64,000 nt of DNA from Amphibacillus marinus (GCF_900110345.1 NZ_FODJ01000006.1:121015-185014), one strand, 5' to 3'; positions 9,707 through 19,798 are shown, numbered from the stretch's first letter. Program-made: numbers and translations. The notes: generated by a model from the sequence alone, not told the origin.

Positions 9707-10816
9707 TCACTTCTTAAATGGGTTGTACAGTAAAACACTTCTTAAGACAACAACAATTGGAACAGCCAAAACCATCCCCAAAATACCTGCAAGTTCACCA
9801 CCGATTAATAAGACAAGAATAACGAGGATCGGATGAACATGAACACTGTGACCCAAAATTAGGGGGGCTAGAATATTGCCTTCAAGAAATTGAACAGCCA
9901 CCATTCCGATAATTAAAAAAACAACTGTCTCTGTAGAAATTGTTAACGCAATTAATAACGCAGGAAAAGCACCAATTAATGGACCGAAGTACGGAATAAT
10001 GTTCATGACGCCCATAAACAAGGCAAGTAATATTGAATAATCTAAACGAATAATTAAGTAGACAATATAAGTCGTTAAACCAACAAAAAGACAAATAAGT
10101 AATTGACCTCTAATATAATGACCAAGATCATGATCAATGGATCTGATCATTTGCTTTACTTTCTTTTGCTGTGAACGTGGAACAGCTTGCATCGTGCGTT
10201 GCTTTAACTTATTAAAGTCTAATAGCAAATAATAGAGTAGGACAGGGACAACTGCTAGGCTAATTAGGTACTCAGTCAATTTTGTCATACCAGTTATTCT
10301 TGCTTCAAGCCAGTTGGCGCTGTATTGATCAATTCGGTTAAACAACTTATCGATCTCACTATGAATCGGCTCGGGAAATGTGCCAACCATGTGTTCAATT
10401 TGACTTAACCAATTTCGATATCCGCTTAATAGCTCAGGAAACTGTTCAGTTAAACGCTCAGCTTGCTCAATAAACTTTGGATATGAGTAATAAGCGAGCC
10501 CACTAATAAGCAGTGCGATGAGCAAGAAAATGACGAGAATGGCGAGCCATTTAGGAATCGACCAACTTATTAGCAAGTTAACAACAGGCATTAATAAATA
10601 TGCACATAACCCTGCTAACAAAAAAGGTAAGATAATCCTGCCTAAACTGCTTAGCACCTCACGATAATTGGGAAAGATGAGCATGATTAAATAAATTACA
10701 ACAAGAACAATAATCGTTAAAAAACCAATTCGATACCATTTTTGATAGCGCAATTGTTGGTTGTTATCGGGTTGATGATTATTGGACACGTCGCTCATCT
10801 TCGCTAAATAAATCAT
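9707..10816 (-). CDS. yrrI: AI-2E family transporter / YrrI-like membrane protein
   Basis: This 369-residue polytopic protein shows about eight hydrophobic segments: one pair near residues 30-75, one near 85-110, and the rest between 180 and 360. The C-terminal half contains the family pattern GVMNIIPYFGPLIGAFPALLIAL and GILGMVLAVP. Members include exporters of AI-2 and Na+(Li+)/H+ antiporters, so the substrate cannot be told. The start is uncertain: ATG 10816 overlaps yrzR by 38 bp, ATG 10798 is also possible, and neither has a good ribosome-binding site, so translation is probably coupled to yrzR. Confidence 0.85.
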   Translation of the reverse strand: MIYLAKMSDVSNNHQPDNNQQLRYQKWYRIGFLTIIVLVVIYLIMLIFPNYREVLSSLGRIILPFLLAGLCAYLLMPVVNLLISWSIPKWLAILVIFLLIALLISGLAYYSYPKFIEQAERLTEQFPELLSGYRNWLSQIEHMVGTFPEPIHSEIDKLFNRIDQYSANWLEARITGMTKLTEYLISLAVVPVLLYYLLLDFNKLKQRTMQAVPRSQQKKVKQMIRSIDHDLGHYIRGQLLICLFVGLTTYIVYLIIRLDYSILLALFMGVMNIIPYFGPLIGAFPALLIALTISTETVVFLIIGMVAVQFLEGNILAPLILGHSVHVHPILVILVLLIGGELAGILGMVLAVPIVVVLRSVLLYNPFKK

Positions 10817-10964
10817 TTAATGGCAATAAGCTACCATCGAGATCAACCTCGTGAATATGAAAGACATCTTGCTCACGGTGCATTTCAACGAAGCAGTTCC
10901 AGCAATAATAATGATTCTGCGAGATTTGCCCAATATTCTTGGACTTACAATTAATACATTCCAT
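10779..10964 (-). CDS. yrzR: Small zinc-ribbon-like protein (resembles YrzR)
   Basis: This 61-residue protein has two CxxC pairs (Cys3/Cys6 and Cys21/Cys24, in MECINC and YYCWNC), consistent with one zinc-ribbon knuckle, followed by an acidic tail. It resembles the uncharacterised B. subtilis protein YrzR and sits before yrrI. Its ribosome-binding site AGAAGGTG, 7 nt from the ATG, lies inside one arm of the 20-bp hairpin at 10967-11022, so readthrough RNA from recD2 should be poorly translated. Function unknown. Confidence 0.7.
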   Translation of the reverse strand: MECINCKSKNIGQISQNHYYCWNCFVEMHREQDVFHIHEVDLDGSLLPLNDLFSEDERRVQ

Positions 10965-10966
10965 CT

Positions 10967-11022
10967 AAAAACACCTTCTTATTCCATTGATGTTAACTAT
11001 TATGGAATAAGAAGGTGTTTTT
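10967..11022 (-). terminator. 20-bp perfect hairpin: recD2 terminator covering the yrzR ribosome-binding site
   Basis: Positions 10967-10986 pair perfectly with 11003-11022 around a 16-nt loop. T-runs at both ends allow termination in either direction. The stem ends 2 bp before the yrzR start codon and contains its Shine-Dalgarno sequence. Confidence 0.85.
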
Positions 11023-11089
11023 TAAACATAAAAATGTTTTTTTACGATGATAATCTTGGCAATCTGCCTGTTATATTCATTAAAGTAAC

Positions 11090-13420
11090 TTACATAAAAT
11101 CAAATGGTGATAAGTTTTCTTCGTCTTCTATTTCTGCTTCAAGCTGATTTGCATATGTATCATCCTCAAAAACCTTTACCAGCCGCTCAGCTAGAGTCGT
11201 ATAGCGCACATGTGTATCTCTTTGCTTAACTCCCTCTACGAAAGCAGACTGATTGCCACAAATAATTAGTGATTTTTTCGCTCGGGTAATCGCTGTATAG
11301 AGTAGTTTTTTCTTTAGCATCCTTCTAAAGCTCATATCTACAGGCATAATGATAATTGGAAATTCACTTCCTTGTGACTTATGAATTGAAATACAATAAG
11401 CATGCATAATGTTTAGTAAGTCTTTACGATTATAAACAACATCAGTCTCATCGTAAGTAACAACAAGCTGCTCCTCTTGTTCTACATTTTCAGTTTCTTT
11501 GAAAATAGCTGTAATCTGACCAATATCGCCATTAAAAACACCATCCTCTGGCTGATTAACCAACTGAATGACCTTATCCCCCGTGCGAAAAATAACATCC
11601 TTTGTACGCATTTCACGAACGTCTCTACGCTTGGGGTTTACAATTCGTTGAATTTCTTCATTAATGCGATGGATACCAATATCAGTTCGATACATCGGAG
11701 CTAATACCTGCATATCCATAATATCAAAACCTTTATTTATGGCCTTTTCAACAATTTGCTTTAAGGCATCAAGAATAACAGGCTTTTGACATTTAATGAA
11801 ATTAAAATCTGTCGCTTTTGTTAAGACCGTTTCATCGACGCGATCATGCTTAATTTGATGCGCTAATTGAATAATCTTGGACCCCTCTTTTTGTCGATAA
11901 ACCTCATCTAGCATTATGGCACTTATTTTTTCACTTGCCAGTAAATCACCAAGGACTTGACCTGGGCCAACAGAAGGAAGCTGATCCTCATCTCCAACTA
12001 GTAAAACTTGCATCTCATCAGGAATTGCCTTAAATAACTGATTCGCTAAAAAAATATCAACCATTGAAAATTCATCAATGACAATTAAGCGACCACTTAA
12101 TTGGTTTTCTTTATTTTTTTCAAATCCCTCATGACCATCCCAACCTAACAGACGATGAATGGTCGAGGCCGGAAGACCAGTAGATTCTGTTATCCGTTTA
12201 GCAGCTCTGCCAGTTGGGGCGGTTAAAATATATGGAAACTTTGCCTTACTATCGTAATCAGCCAAATCTAATGATAAATCGTTTAATGTACTAAATGCCT
12301 TTAAAATACCTTTAATGACTGTGGTTTTACCTGTTCCAGGACCCCCTGTTAAAATCATAATTTTTTCAGAAAGTGCCAGTTTAATGGCCTGATATTGATC
12401 CTTCCCGTAGCTGATCACTTCCTCTTCTTCCGTCTGGCCAACTGCCTTTAACAATTCCGCTTCAACTAGTTCAAAATCATGCTCAGCTGATTTAATACGC
12501 TTTAATTGTGTTGTAAAACCGGACTCTGCAAAATAAAGTACGGGTAGAAAAACACGATCATCTTTGATAACAAGCATGCTTTCTTCAGCCATCTCCACTT
12601 GCTGTCTGTCGATTAACCCTTTATCTATATTATGCTTTTTCGCATCAAGTAATAGCGCAACATCATTAACTAGCACTTGCTTAGGTAAATAGACATGACC
12701 CTCACTCATGGCCTCGTGCAAGCAATAGATACAGCCCGCTCGGATTCGAGCTGGGTGATCCAACGCTAACTTATTTTGCAAAGCAATTGAATCAGCACGT
12801 TGAAAGCCAAAGCCCTCAATATCAAAAACATACTGATAGGGGTTATCATTCAAGACCTCAATTGCTTGCTCTTGATAGAATTGATAAATTTTTTGTGCCA
12901 TTCTTAAGCCAATACCATACTTAGAAAGCTGAACAACAACGTGATCAAAACCTTGATGCTCTCTCAAACTTGCTATAAGCGCTTCCTTTCTTTCCTTGGT
13001 TAGACCTTGAATCGAGTCAAGTACCCCTGGATCTTTCAAAATTTTTGAAATTGCAGTTTCCCCCAGTTTAGTAACGATACGATCAGCTGTCTTTTTACCA
13101 ATCCCCTGAAACAAATTACTTGATAAATACGCAATAAGCCCTTCCATTGTATCAGGTACATAGCGCCGATAGCTATGCACTTCATATTGCAGACCAAAGC
13201 GCTTATGATTAACAAATTCCCCTTGAAAGACATAAGTTTCACCTGCAATCAACTCACTGAAGTAGCCCTTTACAACAAGATCTGGCTCTTGATATGGTTC
13301 ATTCGTTTCAAGCACCTTAACCTTAGCAATTGAAAAGTGCTCCTGCTCATTTGTATAGATTGTATAGATTAGCTCACCTTTTACATAGGGCTCCTCGACA
13401 TTCTGAAGCATCTCTCCCAT
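11090..13420 (-). CDS. recD2: ATP-dependent RecD2-type DNA helicase
   Basis: RecD2 is a superfamily 1B 5'-3' helicase acting in replication-fork repair in bacteria with AddAB instead of RecBCD. Of 776 residues, the N-terminal third has an OB-like region and helix-hairpin-helix segments (GIGKKTADRIV at about 106-116). The motor carries Walker A GGPGTGKTT at 359-367, TAPTGRAAKR near 399-408, Walker B IDEFSMVD near 447-454 and motif VI YTAITRAKK near the end. It follows the TPR gene by about 18 bp and is probably cotranscribed with it. A terminator hairpin follows. Confidence 0.93.
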   Translation of the reverse strand: MGEMLQNVEEPYVKGELIYTIYTNEQEHFSIAKVKVLETNEPYQEPDLVVKGYFSELIAGETYVFQGEFVNHKRFGLQYEVHSYRRYVPDTMEGLIAYLSSNLFQGIGKKTADRIVTKLGETAISKILKDPGVLDSIQGLTKERKEALIASLREHQGFDHVVVQLSKYGIGLRMAQKIYQFYQEQAIEVLNDNPYQYVFDIEGFGFQRADSIALQNKLALDHPARIRAGCIYCLHEAMSEGHVYLPKQVLVNDVALLLDAKKHNIDKGLIDRQQVEMAEESMLVIKDDRVFLPVLYFAESGFTTQLKRIKSAEHDFELVEAELLKAVGQTEEEEVISYGKDQYQAIKLALSEKIMILTGGPGTGKTTVIKGILKAFSTLNDLSLDLADYDSKAKFPYILTAPTGRAAKRITESTGLPASTIHRLLGWDGHEGFEKNKENQLSGRLIVIDEFSMVDIFLANQLFKAIPDEMQVLLVGDEDQLPSVGPGQVLGDLLASEKISAIMLDEVYRQKEGSKIIQLAHQIKHDRVDETVLTKATDFNFIKCQKPVILDALKQIVEKAINKGFDIMDMQVLAPMYRTDIGIHRINEEIQRIVNPKRRDVREMRTKDVIFRTGDKVIQLVNQPEDGVFNGDIGQITAIFKETENVEQEEQLVVTYDETDVVYNRKDLLNIMHAYCISIHKSQGSEFPIIIMPVDMSFRRMLKKKLLYTAITRAKKSLIICGNQSAFVEGVKQRDTHVRYTTLAERLVKVFEDDTYANQLEAEIEDEENLSPFDFM

Positions 13421-13438
13421 AGGCGTTAACTCCTTTTG

Positions 13439-14107
13439 TTAATCTTCTATTTGCTCTAGTAAAGCTGTTACTTGCTCTAAGGTTTGTTTAGCTAAATCAT
13501 GATCAGGGTTAATCTTAACTGCCGTTTGTAAGTGTTCAATCGCCACTTCCGTCTGTTCTTGAAAAAGACGTGCAATTGCTAAATTGTAATAAGCATCACT
13601 ATGCTCAGCATTAAGCTTAATCACCGTTTGAAAAGCATTGGCGGCTTGCTCAAGTTGATCAGCTTCTGCTAATGCCAAGCCATATTGAAGATGGGACTCC
13701 TGATCTACCGCATTAAGCTCGGTGGCTCGCAACAAATAAGGAAGAGCTTTAACTGCTTCACCACTATTTCTCCATGATAAACCTAACATAAAATAAACAT
13801 CCGCTTCATCCAATTGGAATTCTATTGCATTAGCGAAATAAGGGATTGCTTGGTGAAATTTCTCTAGTTCAAAATACAAGTTACCCAGACTATAGCACGC
13901 CGTTGCAGAACGACTATCTAGTTCAAGTGCCCGCTTAAAAAAACGCTCTGCACGCTGAGCATCACCAAAATGAAGTAATAGATTGCCAAAGTTAATATAG
14001 CCAACTGGATCATCAGGTTGCTCCTCAATGGCTTGCTGAAAGCTTTGAGCAGCTGCCTCATAATCCTCTTGTTCAACCTGCTTGATACCTTGTTGTAAAT
14101 AGTCCAT
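13439..14107 (-). CDS. yrrB: Tetratricopeptide-repeat protein YrrB
   Basis: The 222-residue protein consists almost entirely of about six TPR units (for example YINFGNLLLHFGDAQRAERF and AYYNLAIARLF), a protein-protein interaction scaffold. B. subtilis YrrB is the positional equivalent and its partners are unknown. I start at the ATG at 14107, downstream of AGGAGG; an upstream TTG would include ten non-conserved residues. A terminator lies between mnmA and this gene, so transcription from mnmA is probably weak. Confidence 0.88.
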   Translation of the reverse strand: MDYLQQGIKQVEQEDYEAAAQSFQQAIEEQPDDPVGYINFGNLLLHFGDAQRAERFFKRALELDSRSATACYSLGNLYFELEKFHQAIPYFANAIEFQLDEADVYFMLGLSWRNSGEAVKALPYLLRATELNAVDQESHLQYGLALAEADQLEQAANAFQTVIKLNAEHSDAYYNLAIARLFQEQTEVAIEHLQTAVKINPDHDLAKQTLEQVTALLEQIED

Positions 14108-14134
14108 AAACTGGTAGCCTCCTATTCTAGTTAA

Positions 14135-14187
14135 CAAAAGCGAGCAGACGCTGACTTAATCATGCAGTCAACGCCTGTTCTTCTCGC

Positions 14188-14189
<2 letters not shown>
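14135..14189 (-). terminator. Terminator overlapping the mnmA stop codon
   Basis: A long hairpin pairs AAGCGAG with CTCGCTT at its base and contains GGCGTTGACT / AGTCAGCG higher up. A T-run follows on the minus strand, and the stem includes the last bases of mnmA. Confidence 0.75.
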
Positions 14190-15297
<1,108 letters not shown>

Positions 15298-16467
15298 TTA
15301 TTTCACCTCCTCAATAATCGTACTTTGCTTTGTTAAACGTTTAATAATTTGACTAACTTTTGTAGCTGCTTTCTTAATTTGGGCAGCATCATTAGCTAAA
15401 CCGAAGCTAAATCTGATCGCATTTTCGGTTCTAGGGTCTTGTTCACCATACATCGCAATTAGAACGTGTGATAGCTCTAAGGAACCTGCTGTACAAGCAC
15501 TTCCACTAGAGGCCGCAATGCCATCTAGATCGAGATTCATTAATAAAGACTCCACGCTAGTGCCTGGAAAGCTTATATTTAAAATAGATGGTGCATATGC
15601 ATTTGGGGCCCCGTTGACTTGGAAGGTAATTCCTTCTTGCGCTAAAACTTGTAAAAAAACAGTCCGATAGTTTTCATAACTTGCCTTATGAGGGTAATTG
15701 TCTTCAACGATCAGCTCAATGGCTTTCGTTAAGCCAACTATAGCCGGTAAGCTCTCTGTTCCAGGTCGTTTTAAACGCTCCTGCGCTCCCCCATGCTGAA
15801 GGGCATGGAATTTCACACCTTTGCCCGCATAAAGAAAACCAGTTCCTTTTGGACCATTAATTTTATGTCCTGAAACCGATAATAAATCTAGCCCCAATTT
15901 AGCTACATTAATTTGCTCCAAACCAAATGCCTGAACAGCATCAGTGTGAAAATAGGCTTGGTGATCCTTGATAATGGCAGCCAGTTCAGCAATAGCTTGA
16001 AGGGTACCCACCTCATTATTTACCATCATAATAGAAACCAATATTGTATCATCACGTAAGCTCTCTTGAAGTGTCCTCATCTCAACTTGACCATATTGAT
16101 TTACAGGTAAATAGGTCACCTCAAAGCCTAATGTTTCTAAATGTTCAGCAGCATGTAAGACAGCATGATGCTCAATTTGTGTCGTAATAATATGCTTTCC
16201 CTTTGCTTTATTGGCAAGTGCAACCCCAATTATGGCTAAATTATCTGCTTCTGTACCACCACTGGTAAAATAAATCTCTTTTTCACTTGCACCAATTTTG
16301 TCAGCCACATAACGTCTGCAGCGATCAAGTATTGCGCGTGATTCTCTGCCAAAGCTATGAATACTTGATGGATTGCCAAAACTAGTTTGTAAGGCATTCG
16401 TCATCGCTTCAATAACCGCTGGATGCACGGGCGTTGTGGCAGCATGGTCTAGGTAAATCGCATCCAT
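15298..16467 (-). CDS. yrvO: Cysteine desulfurase (YrvO-type, MnmA partner)
   Basis: This PLP enzyme takes sulfur from cysteine to form a persulfide. Counting from the ATG at 16467 (389 residues), the PLP lysine is Lys202 in VSGHKINGPKG and the persulfide cysteine is Cys324 in SSGSACTAGS. The pyridine-binding IEHHAV and TDAVQ segments are present. I preferred ATG 16467 over a GTG three codons upstream because AGGG sits 8 nt before the ATG. In B. subtilis YrvO passes sulfur directly to MnmA, and the adjacency here suggests the same. Confidence 0.93.
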   Translation of the reverse strand: MDAIYLDHAATTPVHPAVIEAMTNALQTSFGNPSSIHSFGRESRAILDRCRRYVADKIGASEKEIYFTSGGTEADNLAIIGVALANKAKGKHIITTQIEHHAVLHAAEHLETLGFEVTYLPVNQYGQVEMRTLQESLRDDTILVSIMMVNNEVGTLQAIAELAAIIKDHQAYFHTDAVQAFGLEQINVAKLGLDLLSVSGHKINGPKGTGFLYAGKGVKFHALQHGGAQERLKRPGTESLPAIVGLTKAIELIVEDNYPHKASYENYRTVFLQVLAQEGITFQVNGAPNAYAPSILNISFPGTSVESLLMNLDLDGIAASSGSACTAGSLELSHVLIAMYGEQDPRTENAIRFSFGLANDAAQIKKAATKVSQIIKRLTKQSTIIEEVK

Positions 16468-16499
16468 TTTCTTCACCCTTCCTTTTTATCAAAAAGCCT

Positions 16500-16919
16500 T
16501 TAGATATAGAACATATAAGGATCGTTTTTATCTGTTTCTTTATAAGTGGATAAATCATCTAGAGTTGTGGTATCTAAAACGTTTTTTACTGCATCACGAA
16601 TTCTTATCCATAATGCCTGCTTAGCTGGCTCCTCATCCTCAATACCTTCTACTGGCGTAATTGGCCCTTCTAAAATACGAATAATATCCCCTGCAGTAAT
16701 CTCAGTTGCTGGCTTCGCTAGAATATAACCACCATATGCACCCCGAATACTTTTCACTAGTCCTGCATTTCGTAATGGTGGGACCAGTTGTTCTAAGTAA
16801 TGTTCTGATAAATCATGGTTCTGCGCAATCGTTTTAAGCGATATTGGGCCATCACCAATTCGTTTTGCTAATGCAATCATAATGGTTAAGCCATATCTTC
16901 CTTTTGTCGATATTTTCAT
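16500..16919 (-). CDS. cymR: Rrf2-family cysteine metabolism repressor CymR
   Basis: CymR is the master repressor of cysteine synthesis and sulfur uptake in Bacillus and Staphylococcus, acting in complex with CysK. Residues 1-65 form the winged helix-turn-helix (MKISTKGRYGL, LVKSIRGAYGGYIL). The protein lacks the three clustered cysteines of the IscR group, which fits CymR. I start at ATG 16919, 7 nt after AGGGGTG (139 residues). Its place upstream of the cysteine desulfurase and divergent from rarA matches B. subtilis. Confidence 0.9.
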   Translation of the reverse strand: MKISTKGRYGLTIMIALAKRIGDGPISLKTIAQNHDLSEHYLEQLVPPLRNAGLVKSIRGAYGGYILAKPATEITAGDIIRILEGPITPVEGIEDEEPAKQALWIRIRDAVKNVLDTTTLDDLSTYKETDKNDPYMFYI

Positions 16920-16979
16920 TATAACACCCCTAATAATAGTCACTCTGTAAAAAAAAATACACGGTTTAGTCCATCAATT

Positions 16980-17008
16980 ATTATATCATGAAATATTTAT
17001 AACTTGCA
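16980..17008 (-). promoter_or_regulatory. Candidate cymR promoter
   Basis: On the minus strand a perfect TATAAT (16985-16980) stands 17 bp from a poor -35, TGCAAG (17008-17003). A TG one base before the -10 may compensate. The predicted leader is about 50 nt. Confidence 0.45.
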
Positions 17009-17149
17009 TTTCTATATTGAAATCAGTACGATTAAAGCGAATGTATCTGAATATCACGACCGTACAAATGTATTCCATTTTAAATGATAGCATAAAAGAA
17101 AGTCAAGTTTATCGCTTGTTACTAAATTAAAACATTAAGGAGTTTTCAT

Positions 17150-18421
17150 ATGGTACAACGCCCTTTAGCCTTCCGCCTACGACCAAAACACATTAATGAA
17201 ATTATTGGTCAAAAGCATCTTGTCGGAGAAGGTCATACGCTTAAACGCATGGTAGAAGCGGAAAGATTGACCTCAATGATCCTCTTCGGACCTCCCGGAA
17301 CTGGAAAAACATCACTTGCCATTGCATTGGCAACATCATTAAACTTGCGTTATAAATTACTAAATGCGGTTATTGATAAGAAAAAAGATCTTGAAATTGC
17401 TGTTGCAGAAGCAAAGATGTCTGGAACCCTGATCATTATACTAGATGAGGTTCATAGACTTGATAAAGCAAAGCAGGATTTCTTACTACCTCATTTAGAA
17501 AGCAATTTGATTACATTAATTGGCTGTACCACTAGTAACCCATATCATGCCATTAATCCAGCCATTCGAAGTCGGGTGCATTTATTTGAACTTAACAAGC
17601 TTACGATTGATGAGGTAGTCAGTGCATTACAGCATGCATTAGCCAATCAGGAAGATGGATTAGGAAATATTGCAATAGAGATTACTGAAGAAGCATTACA
17701 ACATTTTGCCCATGCATCTAATGGCGATTTACGATCTGCTTTAAATGGACTTGAGCTTGCCGCCTTTTCAACTAAGAAAACAGCTGATCATGTTGTTATA
17801 ATTGATCTTCCTGTAGCTGAGGCTTGTATGCAGAAGAAGAGCTTCTCTCATGATAAAAATGGCGATGCGCATTATGATGTCCTATCTGCCTTTCAAAAGT
17901 CAATACGGGGAAGTGATGTGAATGCTGCCCTACATTACTTAGCCAGGTTAATTGAAGCAGGAGATTTAGATAGTATTGCGCGAAGAATGACGGTTATCGC
18001 CTATGAGGACATTGGTCTTGCTAACCCTCAGGCAGGTCCTCGCACCTTAGCAGCAATTGAGGCGGCAGAACGAGTTGGCTTTCCTGAAGCACGCATACCA
18101 CTTGCTGTTGCTATTGTAGAGCTCTGTTTATCACCTAAATCGAATTCAGCATACAAAGCGCTTGACCAAGCGCTTCATGATGTACGCCATGGAAATATTG
18201 GTGATATCCCAGCACATTTAAAGGATAGTCACTATCCGGGGGCGAGCAAACTTGGAAGAGGTGTTGGCTATCAATACCCTCATAATTTTTCAGGTGGGTG
18301 GGTTAAACAACAATACTTGCCAGATAACTTAAAAGATAAACAATACTATCAACCTTTACAAACTGGTAAATTCGAACGCGCTTTAAAGCAAATGTATGAT
18401 TCTATAAATAATGATGAATAA
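17150..18421 (+). CDS. rarA: Replication-associated recombination protein RarA (MgsA)
   Basis: RarA is an AAA+ ATPase related to the clamp loader and RuvB that acts at stalled forks and with SSB. Of 423 residues, Walker A is GPPGTGKTS (47-55), Walker B is ILDEVHRLD (about 97-105), and sensor 1 is GCTTSNP. The C-terminal MgsA domain (IAYEDIGLANP, SNSAYKALDQA, HYPGA) drives tetramerisation. AAGGAG lies 7 nt before the ATG. It is divergent from cymR across about 230 bp, as in B. subtilis (yrvN). Confidence 0.95.
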   Translation: MVQRPLAFRLRPKHINEIIGQKHLVGEGHTLKRMVEAERLTSMILFGPPGTGKTSLAIALATSLNLRYKLLNAVIDKKKDLEIAVAEAKMSGTLIIILDEVHRLDKAKQDFLLPHLESNLITLIGCTTSNPYHAINPAIRSRVHLFELNKLTIDEVVSALQHALANQEDGLGNIAIEITEEALQHFAHASNGDLRSALNGLELAAFSTKKTADHVVIIDLPVAEACMQKKSFSHDKNGDAHYDVLSAFQKSIRGSDVNAALHYLARLIEAGDLDSIARRMTVIAYEDIGLANPQAGPRTLAAIEAAERVGFPEARIPLAVAIVELCLSPKSNSAYKALDQALHDVRHGNIGDIPAHLKDSHYPGASKLGRGVGYQYPHNFSGGWVKQQYLPDNLKDKQYYQPLQTGKFERALKQMYDSINNDE

Positions 18422-18509
18422 CTTAGCTAGATTTTGTCCATACTTTTCATAACGATAATTAATTGAGTTAGTCTATAGCGATTAATCAATTTAACAAGGA
18501 GTGAAAACA

Positions 18510-19172
18510 ATGGCAAAGGTTAGACAAGATGCCTGGTCACATGAAGATGATCTATTATTAGCAGAGACAGTCCTGAGACATATCCGTGAAGGTAGCACAC
18601 AACTAAACGCATTTGAAGAGGTGGGTGATAAATTAAATCGTACCTCAGCAGCGTGTGGCTTTAGATGGAATGCTGAAGTAAGACAAAACTATGATCAGGC
18701 AGTTGCAATTGCAAAAAGACAACGCAAGCAAAATAAACGGCACCAATTACAGCAGCAACAAAAAGACGCTTCTACAGAAGCAGCATTTTATCGTACAGTT
18801 CCTGTTGAAATAAATGAGCAAGTAGAATTAACTAAACAGATAGAATCACGCCCACAGGTAGAATTAGATTTAACTTCAATTATTAGTTATTTAAAGCAGC
18901 TTAAAGCACAGTCAGAGAAATCTTATAAGCATGTAACAGCTTATGCTAGTCTTGAAAACAAGTATAATAACCTTGTTCTTGAAAACGAGAAATTAGCAAA
19001 GCAAGCAAAATCACTAGAAGCGCAACTTGAGAACGTCCAAGAGGACTATCAAACGTTCCTTAAAATTATGGACCGGGCAAGAAAAATGGTTGTTTTTAGC
19101 GATGAGGATGATAAAAAGCTACCATCCTTTGTCATGGACAAGAACGGTAACCTAGAGCAAGTCGCAAAATAA
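18510..19172 (+). CDS. rsfA: RsfA-family transcription factor (prespore regulator type)
   Basis: The 220-residue protein begins with a Myb/SANT-like DNA-binding domain (residues about 3-60: RQDAWSHEDDLLLAETVLRHI, SAACGFRWNAEVR). A basic stretch (RQRKQNKRH) follows, and a predicted coiled coil occupies about 145-185. This is the RsfA/YwfN family; B. subtilis RsfA tunes sigma-F-dependent genes in the forespore, but several paralogues exist and this may be one of them. Start ATG 18510 follows AAGGAG; a GTG at 18501 is too close to it. I could not find a clear sigma-F promoter in the 79 bp upstream. Confidence 0.85.
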   Translation: MAKVRQDAWSHEDDLLLAETVLRHIREGSTQLNAFEEVGDKLNRTSAACGFRWNAEVRQNYDQAVAIAKRQRKQNKRHQLQQQQKDASTEAAFYRTVPVEINEQVELTKQIESRPQVELDLTSIISYLKQLKAQSEKSYKHVTAYASLENKYNNLVLENEKLAKQAKSLEAQLENVQEDYQTFLKIMDRARKMVVFSDEDDKKLPSFVMDKNGNLEQVAK

Positions 19173-19223
19173 TAATGTTACTAGCATATTAACGGCTCTG
19201 ACAAAATTAGTAGCCATAGTAAA

Positions 19224-19288
19224 AACGAGCACATGATTAAGATGAACAGTAGGTAACCTACCCAGCATCTGTAAATCACGTGCTCGTT
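19224..19288 (+). terminator. Long hairpin after rsfA, probably terminator
   Basis: A 65-nt hairpin pairs AACGAGCACATGATT (19224-19238) with AATCACGTGCTCGTT (19274-19288) with one mismatch. An inner AGATG/CATCT stem and the palindrome GTAGGTAACCTAC lie at the apex. The T-tract after it is interrupted (ATTTGTTTAAG). Confidence 0.65.
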
Positions 19289-19319
19289 ATTTGTTTAAGA
19301 AAATAATATAAATCCCGAT

Positions 19320-19498
19320 CGTGCCGTCTAAATAAAAAGTTTTGAACCCGCTCTTGGCAGGTGGGTGCTTTGTTTCTTGGTTTTTAAGTCCTCAGGTCAA
19401 TACGAGGCATGTAAGCAACAAGAAAACGTAAGCTCCCGACTTCATAATGTTCGGTCAAAACATTAATAATCGCAACGAACACATCAGGATTAACTTAT
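19320..19498 (-). ncRNA. ssrS: 6S RNA (bsrA/ssrS-like regulator of RNA polymerase)
   Basis: The minus strand reads AATCCTGATGTGTT at its 5' end, then TCGGGAGCTTAC in the middle, TTGACCTGAGGACTT near 19387, and finally CACCTGCCAAGAGCGGGTT before a T-rich end. From memory these match Bacillus 6S-1 RNA. AGT..CCT near the 5' end can pair with AGGACTT to close the rod. The location directly downstream of aspS is also where B. subtilis bsrA lies. 6S RNA binds the housekeeping holoenzyme in stationary phase. Ends are approximate. Confidence 0.82.
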
Positions 19499-19504
19499 GC
19501 AACT

Positions 19505-19533
19505 ATCTTAGCACAATTAACTGTAATAATCAA
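19505..19533 (-). promoter_or_regulatory. Sigma-A promoter of 6S RNA
   Basis: TTGATT (19533-19528), 17 bp, TAAGAT (19510-19505) on the minus strand. It predicts a transcript start near 19498, just before the 6S-like 5' end. Confidence 0.75.
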
Positions 19534-19798
19534 GAATTCTTGAAAAGGGTTTCACGCATTTTTATTTAATTACTCAATTTTTGCACAATGTAAGTAGTCA
19601 TGAAGACTTGAACGTTTTTGGGAGAACCGTACTCAATTCCTATCCATGTTTACTTTAATATCCGTTTGGCGCGCTATGTCGTTCCGAAAAGCAATGGATT
19701 CGCTTTCCGAAGGGCTGGCTTCAACCATCTTAGCTGAACCTTACTGTGTTGGTGCGCAAGTTGAGTTCATTACATTACTAAAGTTGCTGAAGTAATCA
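19534..19798. other. 265-bp stretch between aspS and 6S RNA, no gene recognised
   Basis: The only open frame of note is a 31-codon minus-strand one (ATG near 19734, product beginning MVEASPSESESIAF), with a poor ribosome-binding site. The imperfect repeat ATTACT/AGTAAT just after aspS lacks a T-run. In B. subtilis yrvM lies on the far side of bsrA; I see no trace of it here. Confidence 0.4.

Noticed and set aside
18422-18509. Sigma-F promoter upstream of rsfA
   Set aside because: No pair of -35 GYWTA and -10 GGNNANNMTR-like boxes at the right spacing could be found.
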